Origin: Dipteris shenzhenensis
Lineage: Eukaryota; Polypodiophyta; Polypodiopsida; Gleicheniales
Reading direction: 5' to 3' (one strand)
Assembly (NCBI GenBank): GCA_047967505.1
Contig: CM106541.1
DNA: 64,000 nt
Positions 32,156 through 43,658 of this stretch are shown piece by piece (the first letter of the stretch is position 1; every line of letters begins with the position of its first letter). The position numbers and the translations under genes are program-made. The notes beneath the pieces were generated by a model. It ran no database searches. It was not told the DNA's origin and saw only the letters and a program-made list of their open reading frames with translations.

Positions 32156-34353
32156 ATGAAGAGAAAGCGAATCCAGGCAGATCCACAAAAGCAACCAAAG
32201 AGGAAGAGAGTAATGAAGGAGAAGAACATGTTAAATGCATTGGGATATCTATGTTGCAAGCGAAGATGTATGCGCTTCATTGATCTTGCAAACATCAGGG
32301 AATGTAGAGGACACGTGTGGCAAAGAAGAGGAAGCGAAAGAAATGAATACCTTCTCACAAGTCTCTCTTGCTTTCTTCAGAATGGCAATAAAAGGCTAAG
32401 TTCAAGACAAAAGGTAAAACCTCTCGTAAATGGAAAAAAGATTTGCAATAAGGCATATCGCAATATTATTGGATTATCCCATGGTACATATTGGGATTTA
32501 GTCACCAAGGCAAAGGGCGACAACAAATTTAGCATTCACGGTAATAGAGGAAGGTCCAAATCAAGAATCTCAACTATTAGGGCAGCAGCAATTTTGCAAG
32601 ACTTCATATATGAAAATGCTTTACCTCAACCCCATATATCTACCAAACTCCCTAACGGTGACGCGATCACTAAAATGCACCTTCCAATGGGCTTGACAAA
32701 GCTCAAAGTATTTGACTCTATTGCAAAAAAGCAAAGGCAAAGAGGGGATGCCGTAGCTTCTTCTCATACTTTGTATACTCTTTGGAAGAAGAACTTTGGA
32801 TATGTTAAAATCCCAAGGAGGCAAAAAATGTCAAAGTGCAATGTCTGTGATGATTTAAAGCGAGCGATTGAGAGTGCAACATTTCCAAATCAAAGGGAAT
32901 TATACAAAAAAAACCAAAAATCTCATCATGACCTTAGTTAACATTCCAAACAAAAATATGCATTTTGGAAGGAGCAAGCTATTTCGCATCCCGATGACTA
33001 CATGTGCCTTATTGTAGATGGCATGGATCAAAATACAACAACACTGCCTCATTTTGTTGCCACTCCACCTAAATGACAAGGAAAGCAGAAAATCGCAAAA
33101 ATAAGTACAAGCTGATAATCGCTAGCGACAAAATAAGAATGTACTCATGTTTGCATTCTGCTCCATGCTAGTTTCTCATCAAATCTTCAATGAGGTCGAA
33201 TGTGGATTTTTGTATGTTGGGCATACACAGTTGGGCATACACATGAGGATATCGATCAGGTTTTTAGTACAGTCTCAAGAGAGCTTAAATGCAAGGATGT
33301 GGAGACAATAGATGACTTGGTAAGAAGATGTGGCAAGCAAGTTGGTGGTCGTAAGGAAAGTACAATATGTGAGAGGCTCGAAAGAATGTACTATTGGAAG
33401 AGCTTCATTCTACCTTTCATACAAACAGGTGGTAATGCATTGACAGGTCATACCAATCCACACTACTTTCGTTTTTTTTAAAAAGATGATAAACCCGTAA
33501 TGCAATGGCAATAGTATTCTCATGATACAAAATGGGAACCTGAAGAACCTTACAGTCTCTTAACTTCAATTCCCAGCAAGGAAAGGTATCCAACATGGGC
33601 TCCTATACAAGAATTCAATGAGAGGTCTAACTATGAAATAGAAGGATTAAAAGCATTTATTACATACAAAGAGGAAATGCTCCGGAGATATCCTGATTTG
33701 AAGCCTACTTGGAGAGAACACACTACCACTGTAATTAACAAGACACGAAATTTAATAAAGGACCTTGAGAGAATGCGAGGCTCAAAGGATGTCAAGGAAG
33801 AATGCAATATGTTTTGGCCAAATGTTCATAACGATTTGCACCCAGCTCCAATCTTTGAAAATGAATTTGTATCATTACTCCCACGTCCATATTGTGGACC
33901 GTACCGAAGAAGAGAGAGTTTATGCCACAAGTAGATATAGAGGTCGATTGTTTTGTTGTGGTTCGGCCATCGGATGATGAATATGAGAATGTGAAGTTTT
34001 GGGTTGCAAAAGTAGTTGATGTGCAAAGAGATGACCAAGGGAGAGCTACAACATTTACAGTGGTATGGTATGAGCCAAAGGGTAGGAAGGAGAATATGGA
34101 TAACAACACATTGTATACTAATTGTATAATGAAGGAGTGGGTCCCAAATGATGAAGCGGTCTCTCAAGTTTCGACGAAGACAATCATAGTGTCTTGGCAT
34201 TCAAGGGCAAAGAAATCAAAGAAGCGCATGGGATATGAGGTAGAAGGAAAAATAAAAATACCACAGCAAAGTATTTTGCATATACATGAATTTTTAAGGA
34301 TGCTCGCCATGGAGGAAGTAGAAGGATACATCGCAAATGAAGAATGTCCATGA
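32156..34353 (+). pseudogene. DUF7869-like, transposase-like protein remnant (HTHEDID motif)
   Basis: One frame (phase shared with the preceding gene) covers 32,156-33,933 with stops at 32,939, 33,074, 33,479 and 33,523, then shifts by one near 33,930 and ends at 34,353. Order: a basic N-terminus; CCKRRCMRFID; a helix-turn-helix-like block with RGRSKSRISTIRAAAILQDF; the Cys motif KMSKCNVCDDLK; LIVDGMDQNTTTLPHF (about 33,013-33,060); VGHTHEDIDQVFS (about 33,236-33,275); and a C-terminal chromo/BAH-like segment FWVAKVVDVQ..TFTVVWYEP. The DGMDQ and HTHEDID motifs are those I associate with DUF7869 proteins, suspected DDE-type nucleases. The segment that should hold the second acidic residue, between them, is deleted to about 150 bp. 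A 14 bp tandem duplication just before HTHEDID adds a frameshift. Confidence 0.62.
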
Positions 34354-34477
34354 TTAAAGCTTTGTATTGAAGTCCATTGAAGGATTTTATTTGGGTACTA
34401 GGCAAGAAGTCAATTCAAGACAATTATAATCAGAGTCATCACCTCCTATGTCAAATAAGAGTCAAAATATGCACTGG

Positions 34478-34690
34478 ATGTCACCCAAGGGTCAAGGCTT
34501 GGCAAGACAATAGGGAGTTAATGCAAATGGCACCTGGCAAGGGACTGTCACATTGAGCAATAAGATAATGGGGAGTCAATGCACCCAAGGGGCAAGGCTT
34601 GGCAAGACAAGTGGGAGTTAATGCAGATGGCACCTGGCAAGGGACTGTCATGACATTGAGCAATAAGACAATGGGGGGTCAAATTATGCA
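34478..34690. repeat. ~100 bp tandem duplication
   Basis: CACCCAAGGG.CAAGGCTTGG...GGGACTGTCA...TTGAGCAATAAGA.AATGG occurs at about 34,483-34,571 and 34,582-34,676. It is adjacent to the DUF7869-like remnant and could be part of an LTR or element end. Confidence 0.75.
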
Positions 34691-36100
34691 GATGGCACGA
34701 ATTGAGGCTCTTTAAGAGCAACAATTTAAATTGTAAACATATGTTCAATCTATATCATTTTGGATACAAAGACTGCAGCTGAGAGCAACGTCTCTCAATG
34801 TAAACATATAATGATAGCTATAATTGCTATTATAATTCTTTGGTTCAATACAAAACTTGGGTCTTATGGCATCATGTCTTTTTTCTATTTATTGCGAGTG
34901 ACAATGTTATTTACATGAAATATTTAAGTCTCCTTTCATGGATTTATAAATTTATCATGTCAAGGAAAAATATTAAAAATAATTAAATTAACAAATTAGG
35001 TATAGGTAGAATTTCTAATATAGGATTATTTCAAATTCTTGCATATTGGTTCAAAAGTATAGATTAAAAAAATAAGATTTTTATGTGAATATGATAGTGC
35101 CACAAAGTGAACTTTTGATTTGGGAAGAATATTTTCAGAAAGTAAAATTTTGATTTGGGAAGGATATTTTCACAAAGTAAACTTTTCATTTGGGAACGAT
35201 TTTTGGGCTTCGTCCAAAAACAATAGAAAAAGTCCAAAATTAATGAAATAGGTGTTTTTTCTTGAAGTTCATGCATGCAAGTGACATCCCCCTTTCAAAT
35301 GAAGAGTGAATCCCCTGGGCTTGCAGCAGGCTCTCAAAGAATGTGCACTGTAATCGCCTATCCAAGAGATATAGCGGCCCTCCAAGATCAAATATTTCGA
35401 GCTGCATGGTTTCTTATAATAGAAGGAGAGGCATGAGAAGGAGAGGCACGCGAAGGAAGGAGAGGAAGGAGGGAGAAGGCACCATGTGGCAAGAGAGGGA
35501 GGAAGGAAAAGGTGCCACATGGCATAGCCTTTGGATCACCACGTGGATCCTTTCCTTAAGTATAGTGGAGAAGACTAGAATTGGTATCATATTCACAGTA
35601 TGTGTGTTGAGAACAAGAGTCACTAAAAGGAAGGGATGCAAGTGCTTAGGTGCATCAAAGAGTTTTCTCACTAGACCTAGACTTATTCATAATTCATGTG
35701 TTGAGCAGGTTTTCCAACAAGCCACTAGAAGAGTCATGTGGAAGGAAAGGATGTGGGTACTTATGTAGATTAGAGGTACTCTTGAGTATGGCATCACTTA
35801 TAGCATATGTGGTAATTTGATAGGATACCATGACTGAAATTGGGGAGAAGATTTTAAAATTTTACCATCATAAGTACAAGGGGAGGGGCACCCTTCTCTC
35901 ATAAATAGGCAAGCATCCTCATTAATCACTCTCCCTTGAGGTCCTAAGATACATGTATACTACAAATGACAACCCCGATGTATTTGTAGGCGACAAAAAG
36001 ACTTAGAACCCTGCATACTGAGAATACTCTGCTCTTCCTACGGAAGCTGTGGGAAAGAGCCAACATTTGGCACCACTGTCAAGGAGACTAGTGTCTCAAG
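34691..36100 (+). other. LTR-like sequence with a possible primer-binding site
   Basis: This AT-rich then mixed region contains an ATAAATAGG promoter-like stretch (about 35,900), a polyadenylation-like stretch, and near 36,062 TTTGGCACCACTGTCAAGG, which resembles plant Ty3/gypsy primer-binding regions (TTGGCGCCGT...). It lies 2.6 kb upstream of a gypsy gag and could be its 5' LTR end. No matching 3' LTR was found by eye. An inverted GGCACCATGTGGC/GGTGCCACATGGC pair is seen at 35,477-35,523. Confidence 0.3.
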
Positions 36101-36724
36101 TAATGAGTAAACATATGCAGGTATGTGTAAAAAACAAACTACTATGAATTTTCACGGACATAACACTCAAGGGCAAGGAGAGTAAAAATTTTTCCAACTC
36201 TAGCCAAACATATTAACCCCAAGCATCAAACCTTGGGTTACTACCTTAAGAAATTTTCTTTATTTCTTAAAAATAAGCCACTTGATAAAACAATCAGGCG
36301 AGAATCAGGCTAGGTAGTGGACATGAATGCGTAGAGCTTGTAATTTCAATCATTTCACCTTTTTACAAAAGAGTGATTTGAGCTAAACATGAAAAGTTAT
36401 GGCTCGGGAAGAGTTTAGGGTTTAACCCTAAACCTACACCCATTTCTTATAAAAACACACTCCACCCCGTCATTCTTCTTCTTTCACATCTTGTCTCCAT
36501 CCTCTTCCCCATTCTGAGCCCTATGCAAGACTCCTCCCTCTCCATCGACCACCACCTACTCCCATCCTCACACGATGAGTTACTTCGAGCCCATCTCACA
36601 GCAATAACCTAGACATCCACCCTCCGACCATTCACCCTCAACAATCCCATTACATCGAGAAAGACTTGGAGAGCGTTAAGGTGACTATCTCCTCCTCCCT
36701 TTGGATTTCCGTCAAAGTTTTACG

Positions 36725-37047
36725 TCTATCAAGTTTTTTTCCGCTCCCCCTCCACCACCATCCCCTCAACCCCCCCTCCCCTCCATCTCCCCCCCCCCCC
36801 CCTTCCATCTCTACCACCATCCCCTTTTCCCCTCCCCCTCCTCCATCTCTACCCCTGCCCCCCCCTCTCATCCAATCCCCTTCCCCCCCCCCCCTGTCTC
36901 TACCACCCCCTGCCCTCCATCTCCCCCCCCCCCGCCCCCCCTCTCCACCATCCCCCTTCCCCCCTTGTCCCTCTCCACCCCCCCTCGTCCCCTCCATATC
37001 CCCCCCTCTCTCTCTTTCTACCCCCCCTCTCTCTTCTGACCCCCCTT

Positions 37048-37101
<54 letters not shown>

Positions 37102-37115
37102 CCCCTCTCTCTCTT

Positions 37116-37171
<56 letters not shown>

Positions 37172-37215
37172 TCTTTTCCTCCACCTCTCTTGATCTTTCT
37201 ACCCCCCTCACTGTC
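36725..37215. repeat. C-rich tract and CT microsatellite
   Basis: 36,725-37,040 is dominated by C runs of 6-12 on the plus strand. 37,040-37,190 is (CT)n interrupted by CTACCCCCTCTCTCTCTT. Pro- and Ser-rich open frames here are compositional. Confidence 0.9.
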
Positions 37216-37740
37216 CACTCCTCCCTACATCTACCTGAAGGGCTAAAGCCCCTAACCTAATAACCAGGGCTTGTAAGCCCTTGCCTTGCCTAAGGCAAGG
37301 CAATCCCCGGTGGCACACGCAGCACCCACCTACGCGTCGGTGGTGCTTGATAATTTGGGCGATGTATCCGCCCTCCGCCCTACTACGGTAGTGGTGCTCG
37401 CCACATGGTAGTGCTCACCCCGCCTTATCTAGCCATAGCTAGCACGGCGCCTAGTGCTTGGCGCCTCCTACCTGCCCACTCCTACCTGCCCAGTGGTGCC
37501 CAAAACGCCCCCTCCACTGGTGCCCCGCAATGCCTCAGCCCCCCTCCATGTCGTGCCTATCTCCTCCATCCCACCTCCTACCCTCCATCCCTCCGCCCTC
37601 CATCCTCCTAACCCCCCTCTCCCCTTACACTCCTTTCCCCTCCCCATTCTCCTCACAGCCCCCTCTCTGGTCACAAACCCCCTCCTGGCAGTCGCCACGC
37701 GCCCCCCCCCACAAAAGGGAAAAAATTTTTAATTTAACCT
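37216..37740. other. GC-rich spacer with a 23 bp palindrome, no supported gene
   Basis: TTGCCTTGCCT-A-AGGCAAGGCAA at 37,281-37,303 is a perfect inverted repeat. The rest is C-rich with Pro-rich frames of no recognisable family. Confidence 0.5.
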
Positions 37741-37764
37741 TATTTAAAAAAAACAGAGAACCCT

Positions 37765-38085
37765 AACCTCAACTAACCATCTAACTAACTCTAGTTAGGT
37801 TAGTGTTAACCTAGGCTAGTTTTAAATTAGGTTAGGTTAGACTTAACCTAGGTGTGATTGGATTTACCAGTGTAGTTAGTTTAACTCTAAGTTAGTTAGT
37901 TGCAGTTAGGTTAGTCTAACTTCTAGCTAGTTAGACTAATTGGATAGTTAGGTTAGCTCAACTAACCTTGGTTAGTTTATCTAATTGTAGTCATTTGACC
38001 CACGGTTAGGTTAGGTCAGATTAATCTACGTTAGGGTAACTCACAACTAGAATAAATGGACAGGTTAGTTAGATTAACTGGAAGT
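37765..38085. repeat. GTTAG-rich island
   Basis: Over about 320 bp the sequence is built largely from TTAGGTTAG, GTTAG, CTAAC and TTAACC in both orientations, without a fixed period. It is not canonical plant telomere repeat (TTTAGGG). It looks like a decayed expansion of a GTTAG motif. Confidence 0.7.
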
Positions 38086-38670
38086 ACCTCAGTTATTCAC
38101 CCTCAGTTGGAATAAAGTCCATTCACACCAACCGTAAGACCAAGGGACCCCCCCCAAAAAAAAGGTCCATTTTCCCCCTTCTTTAACCACTCATATCTCG
38201 CCCGTCTGGAACCCAAACTAGACATGGTTTGAACAAAGATTTCACACACAAAAACCACACTATGGGGCATTTTCCCAAACCATTGCACTCCATTTCGTCA
38301 TCCCTAGCACTCGCTCATTCGCGCCCCCATGTGGGCCTCGTTTCGCACTAATTCACTCATATCTTTACACTGTGATCTCCGATCATTCATGATCCGTCTG
38401 CACTGGCACATTTCCCTACACACGTGGGACAATCTTAGGCACATTATTAACACAATGGTCCCTACAACACTAACACAACTCTAACCCTCCAAACACAACT
38501 ACATCAATACCCGCACTTGCTGCAGAGACACCCTTTGCAACTCTCGTGCAATTTGCATGCAACTACGCTCCTGCCAACACCTCTGACTCCAACGCTCACC
38601 AAATCTACTGCAACCACCGCCTCCAACAATCCTGTACCCTGATTGCCCCCCTGAAATTCAGGAAATAGCT

Positions 38671-39429
38671 TTGACTCCTCCACGCCACAACATGGCGGGA
38701 CGTCGTCACGACAATGACGGGGATATTGACCTCAATGTAGAGGCTCACAATTTCTTTAATCACAGAAATAATAATAATCAATGTAGGCACGCCCTGGGAA
38801 AATTGGAACTTCCCAAATATAATGGTAGGGGAGATCTAGCCCGATTCCTACAGCATTTTGATGCCGCATGCCGAGCGGGTGATCAATCCAATGAAACCAA
38901 GGTGGCCTAGTTTCCCATGGCTTTAACCAATGAAGCATTTGAATGGTACCTAGACCTCCTAGTGGAAGAGCGAGCCACATGGAACTTGCTTCAAATAGAA
39001 TTCAAAAGGTGCTTTCAAACGGAGCGACTACAAGATGATCCTGCTCTCCAACTAAGCAAGATCGAACAAGGCCGTCGAGAAGATGTACGCACGTATTTGG
39101 GCAAGATGAAAAGATTAATTGCCAAATGTGACCCATGCCCTGATGCAAAGTACCTCACATGGCCTAGTTCATTGCAAGCCTTACTTCAACAATGGGTACA
39201 AAAGGAACAAGCTCAATTTGAGGCTGAGAAACAAGCTCAATTTGAGGCTGAGAGACAAGCTCAAGACCGAATCCATGACTTGGCCCCACAAAGTATTGAT
39301 ACTGTACTTGAGCCTCTATTCCAACAACAAACTCCACAACATAATGTACCACCATGTCAACTTGAAGGAGCCACAGTCTCTAGCATCCTGAGTTGCCCTG
39401 TGTTAATTCCCATCGGAATCCTTCTATGA
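38671..39429 (+). pseudogene. Ty3/gypsy gag remnant
   Basis: One frame with a single TAG at 38,908. It contains KLELPKYNGRGDLARFLQHF, then LTNEAFEWYLDLLVEERATW and LLQIEFKRCFQ, the standard plant Retrotrans_gag core, then a polar tail with a repeated QAQFEAE unit and many Gln. The frame continues downstream, after stops, into a retropepsin-like block. No zinc knuckle is visible. Confidence 0.8.
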
Positions 39430-39492
39430 AATTGTCCCAATCTCTGGGAAAGTTTCAAAGGATAGATTGAACTTGCAAATCCCCCTCCACCT

Positions 39493-39891
39493 ATGAATGA
39501 CATCGAAGATATCCCTGTGCGGATGGGTGAGAGAGATGACATACGCAACATTACTGTGCTTTTGATCCACAAGGCATATAATGAAGTCCAAGCCATAGTG
39601 GATGGTGGAGCAGGTGTAAATGTCCTATCAAAAGAGCTCTACGATGAATGGGGTCTCCCACCAATGCAAAAGGCTAATTTCAACATACACCTTGCTGATG
39701 ATTCACGGGCTAAACCCTTGGTAATAGTGAATGGCATGTCCACAAAGGTCGCAAGAGTCCGCTTTTCCCTTCAATTCAGAATCTTGGATCTTCCCAAAAA
39801 ATCCTATCAAATCATATTAGGACATCCTTGGTTACGGGAAGCATCAGTCCTCCATGGTTGGGGAACCGATAGACACAATTCAAAATCGTGA
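39493..39891 (+). pseudogene. Ty3/gypsy retropepsin remnant
   Basis: In the same frame as the gag. AIVDGGAGVNVLS stands where DSGASxN is expected, a change of the residue after the catalytic Asp, and IILGHPWLREA matches the C-terminal ILGRPWL motif of plant gypsy proteases. No reverse transcriptase follows; downstream frames (40,030-40,275 and 40,441-40,988) are acidic linker-like sequence with stops. Confidence 0.75.
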
Positions 39892-40980
39892 CACCGCAGT
39901 CAGGGTGAATGTGGGGACAGGAGCATTTGATGACACATCTTCAACCACAATCTCAAGAAATCAACTCCCCTGCAATAGCATGCCATAGCGGGCGATTCAC
40001 AATGCAATGTAAATAACTGGATACAAACATTGGCAACCATCGACAACTGCCACTCATTAGACCCCATCTTCTCGCAGATAGATGCTAAGGTGCTACAAGT
40101 AGATCCTCCACTCACACATGAAGAACAAATTGATCTAGAGGAGCCATTCTTTATGGCTGACCTCGAGTGGGATAATGAACCTGAAGAAGGTACCCATAGC
40201 AATAATGACTTCAATTTTCCTTGGGACCTTGAAACTGAGGCTGAGAATGCTGAAATTGAAGATTTGAATCTTTGATAATGACTTAGCCATTCTACATGCC
40301 CTAATGGTAGTCGAGCTCCCAAAAGTTGAACCTCCAAAGTTGAATAACAACAAAAGATCCCGCAAGAAAGCTGAAGGAGGAAATCGCAGAAAAGTCAAGG
40401 CTGAACACTTCAATGAATTCGAACGAGTCCAAATGTCAAATTGTATCTTGTAAAGCCAGCTCCCTCAAAATCAAAACCACCACCTCTTGAATGGTCCCCT
40501 GAGACACTGAAAGGAGTATGCGCAGCATATGAACCCTTACTTGGGAACACCTTACTAGTGGAAAAGTTACCCCACAGTTCCCAATGTAAGAAGTTTCAAA
40601 AGTATAAGCCACATGTGCATATGAAGATCGATCAAGAGAATTCAAAGAAAACAAAGCAAAAAAAGGTCCCCAAGGGCCAAACAAATTGGTTAATGATTCT
40701 ATGCCACTCCGTACCCATAGCACATGCCAGGCTAGTTCAACACCATCAGAGGATGATCTTCAAGAAGTGCCGAAGTACTTCAACAATTACACAAGTGGCA
40801 GTGTCCCCATAGCAATGCCAAAACCACTAAAAGAATCTGAAGTTCAAGCTGTGCTGCTAGAAACATTAGACGGAGAATTCAACACAACCATAAATGGGAG
40901 CGATCGAAGCGATATAACATCAACACGCAAGCCATCCCCGACAATAATGAATTTTTGGGAACCCCCAATCTTCAACAGTT
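39892..40980 (+). other. Decayed pol-linker sequence of the gypsy element
   Basis: This has broken plus-strand frames: 40,030-40,275 with LEEPFFMADLEWDNEPEEG in the protease frame, and 40,441-40,812 in another. None carries RT, RNase H or integrase motifs. Confidence 0.4.
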
Positions 40981-41094
40981 TGCACTAGATTATTACACAT
41001 GCACTCACTAGCATATGCACGTTTTTGCACATATAGTTTGCACTAGATTGTTACATGTACACTCACTGGCATATGCACGTTTTTGCACATTTAG
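40981..41094. repeat. 58 bp tandem duplication
   Basis: TTTGCACTAGATTRTTACA...CACGTTTTTGCACAT occurs at 40,979-41,035 and 41,037-41,092. It may mark the edge of the decayed gypsy element. Confidence 0.8.
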
Positions 41095-42623
41095 GAAGAC
41101 CCAATCAATTTCGTATTAGGGATGATTGAGTCTTAGTTTCCCTATTAAATCCCACAAATAAGCATATAGTTAGTCCCTACCTAATTGACACATCACGTGC
41201 ACTCACACGATTTTTCATAGGCACATAATAGATTGAATCAATAATAGTATCACACACTTTCATTCCATACTCTCAAAGCATGCAATGAATTCACAAGCAA
41301 GACAAGAAGCTATGCCAAAGCTCAAGATGAATTGGCAAAAGAGTCTGCAGACTCAGCAACAAGACCCCTGCCAAACATCATAGTCATCTCCTAAATGCAA
41401 AAATATCAGACTTGCATATAAACTTATCTACAAGCTCAATGATACGGGTGCAATCACATCCAACATGAATGCAAGATAGCAAGAAATGCCAGCCTCAACA
41501 ATGAGAGCCCCACAAAACCTCTTCCCAAAAATATTCGATGGAAGAGTCCTTGAAGGAGTGTGGAGTTTTACCACAGCTACGTGAGTAGGAGCCACACTCA
41601 AGCAACTGTAGGAGGTCACGGCCTGAAGCAAGAGCTTCAGAAGTTCTTTCAAGTCAAAACGTCATGAGGGAGCTTCATAAGTCTCAGTGGATCACCCAGA
41701 AGGAGAATCGATTCTTTTGTATACCTCTCCAAAATGTGGAGCACATGGAGGAAAAAGGGCTCGCTTGCAACATTTTCATGGGCATCTCCGAGCATTGCAT
41801 AATCACAAAGGGGGCTTGGATCAGGAGAGGATAACTGGATAAATGGACAATGAGAGGAGAAGTGAAGAGATTCTGAGACATGGTGTTGAAGACCAATCAA
41901 GTGTCTATTGCCAAGATGTGTAGTCATACTTTGAGACAATCATGGAAGAGCCCTTTTAAGATTCATGCTTTAACAGTTTAAAAAAACCAAAAGTTGAAAG
42001 TTTCCTACTACCCAAGATTCAAAAGCATGCCAGGCAAGATAAACCTAAGCTGCACTTATCTATGTCTGTTTAAGCTAAAAGGAAAAGGGATTGGCATAGC
42101 TTTAATGCTTTAGCTGATTGTAGTCAACAATTGATTGTGTCAAGACTAATAGCATCAGCTTTCATAATATTTTTACTTTGGTTTAAGCTTTGTTTTGTTG
42201 AGCACATTCTCAGCTTATAGATAGGTGGATCTGGCTCATCACTAACTTTAAAAGCAGGTTTTAAAAATTTGTGGCTTCATTGGAATTCTTACACGGCCCT
42301 TGATTTTTGTTCTCAGCTCTTCCATGCACTTCATGTTTATCAATATTTCTTTTTTATTTCTTTAAATAATGCAAGTTGTAGAGAGAGAGAGAGAGAGAGA
42401 GAGGTGTGTGTGTGTGTGTTTGGGTGGTTTACTTAAGTGTGGTCCTTGAGACCTAGTGGAGTAGGACTCTAGCCCCCATCGTAGATGGGTCATGTTACAC
42501 ACACACACACATAGTATTGGTATAATATATATATATTTTAGATAAAGGCACTATAAGGGCTTCATTGGGATTTGATTTGAAAATTTAAAAGCATTAAAAA
42601 TGTTGAGATTTCTAAACTTTCAT

Positions 42624-42673
<50 letters not shown>

Positions 42674-43440
42674 TGTTACCAAAAACATTTTTCCCCACTA
42701 AAGGCAATGCTAAAGATCCAATTTGAAAATTTTGTAAAAAGCATTCAAATACAAAGATTTGTAAATTAAAACCTGAAATTTTCCTTGAACTTCAAGGAAC
42801 CTAAGGATCCCAACATTGAGACCCAGCGGAGCGGTTCTCTAACTCATTGTAGACGGGTCATGCTACTCGTCTTATCTTATATTCCTTATTTTAGAGTTTG
42901 ACTGCCAGCCTTAGCCACATGTCATGCATTTAGTTTATTTTCTCTAGCTTCCACATGGCAAATATTCCTTATTTTAGAGTTTGACAGGTCCAGCCTCATG
43001 TTATGCATCTAGCCTATTTTCTCTAGCTTCCATGTGGCAATAACCTCTCCAACAAGTCGCCTCTCCAATAAGATGCCTCTTACTTTCATGACACCAAATG
43101 CTCAAGCAAAAAGAGGACTCCGAGCAAAATCGATGCTACTCGGCAACATGGCTATAGTAGCAGATGGCGGTGGAAGCTGATCATTCTTGCATAGGTGCTC
43201 GATCAAGGAACGGATGCAGCAATGCAAATTGGATGGAGCAAGCAATGGGAGGGCTTCCTCTTAGACCCCCTTGGCGAACAAGATGGATACTTATATGTGT
43301 GAATAAAACACTCCAACGTATCTAAGAAGATCACATTATTGTTAGTTGTTAGAAGAATGAGCGGGAGAGCCTAACGGATCACCCTACATACGTTCTTGGC
43401 TCTATGTATTACTTCATATCAAATACATCAACATAGTGAC
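41095..43440. other. Repeat-bearing spacer: microsatellites and short duplications
   Basis: Contents: (GA)n(GT)n at 42,380-42,420, (AC)n at 42,498-42,511, (GA)n at 42,626-42,668. A ~50 bp block (TTGAGACC.AG.GGAG ... GTAGA.GGGTCATG) occurs at about 42,446 and 42,817. A ~80 bp tandem duplication (ATTCCTTATTTTAGAGTTTG ... TCTCTAGCTTCC) spans 42,884-43,040. No gene was recognised, including in the minus-strand frames at 41,428-41,939. Confidence 0.65.
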
Positions 43441-43658
43441 CATAAAGTCACTCTGCTTTTGTGCCGTCTTGGAGTCCTTCTTGTAGCCTTCTAGTCTTCA
43501 TTTCTTGTTGCTCAGTTTGTTTGCTTGTTCGAGTAGTTTCTACTCTCTCAATGGTTATGGGCCCACGACACTCACTCCACTGACCACTTCTTTGAATCCT
43601 CCTTCCCACTCTCACAAGTCCCACACACACTCAGCCATTCTCAACGCAGAGCTAAACA

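Noticed and set aside
36650-37732. Proline-rich frames around the C-rich and CT tracts
   Set aside because: Composition artefact; overlapping frames are all open and contain no recognisable domain.
37765-38085. Interstitial telomere
   Set aside because: The unit is GTTAG/TTAGGT in mixed orientation without a fixed period, not the plant TTTAGGG repeat.
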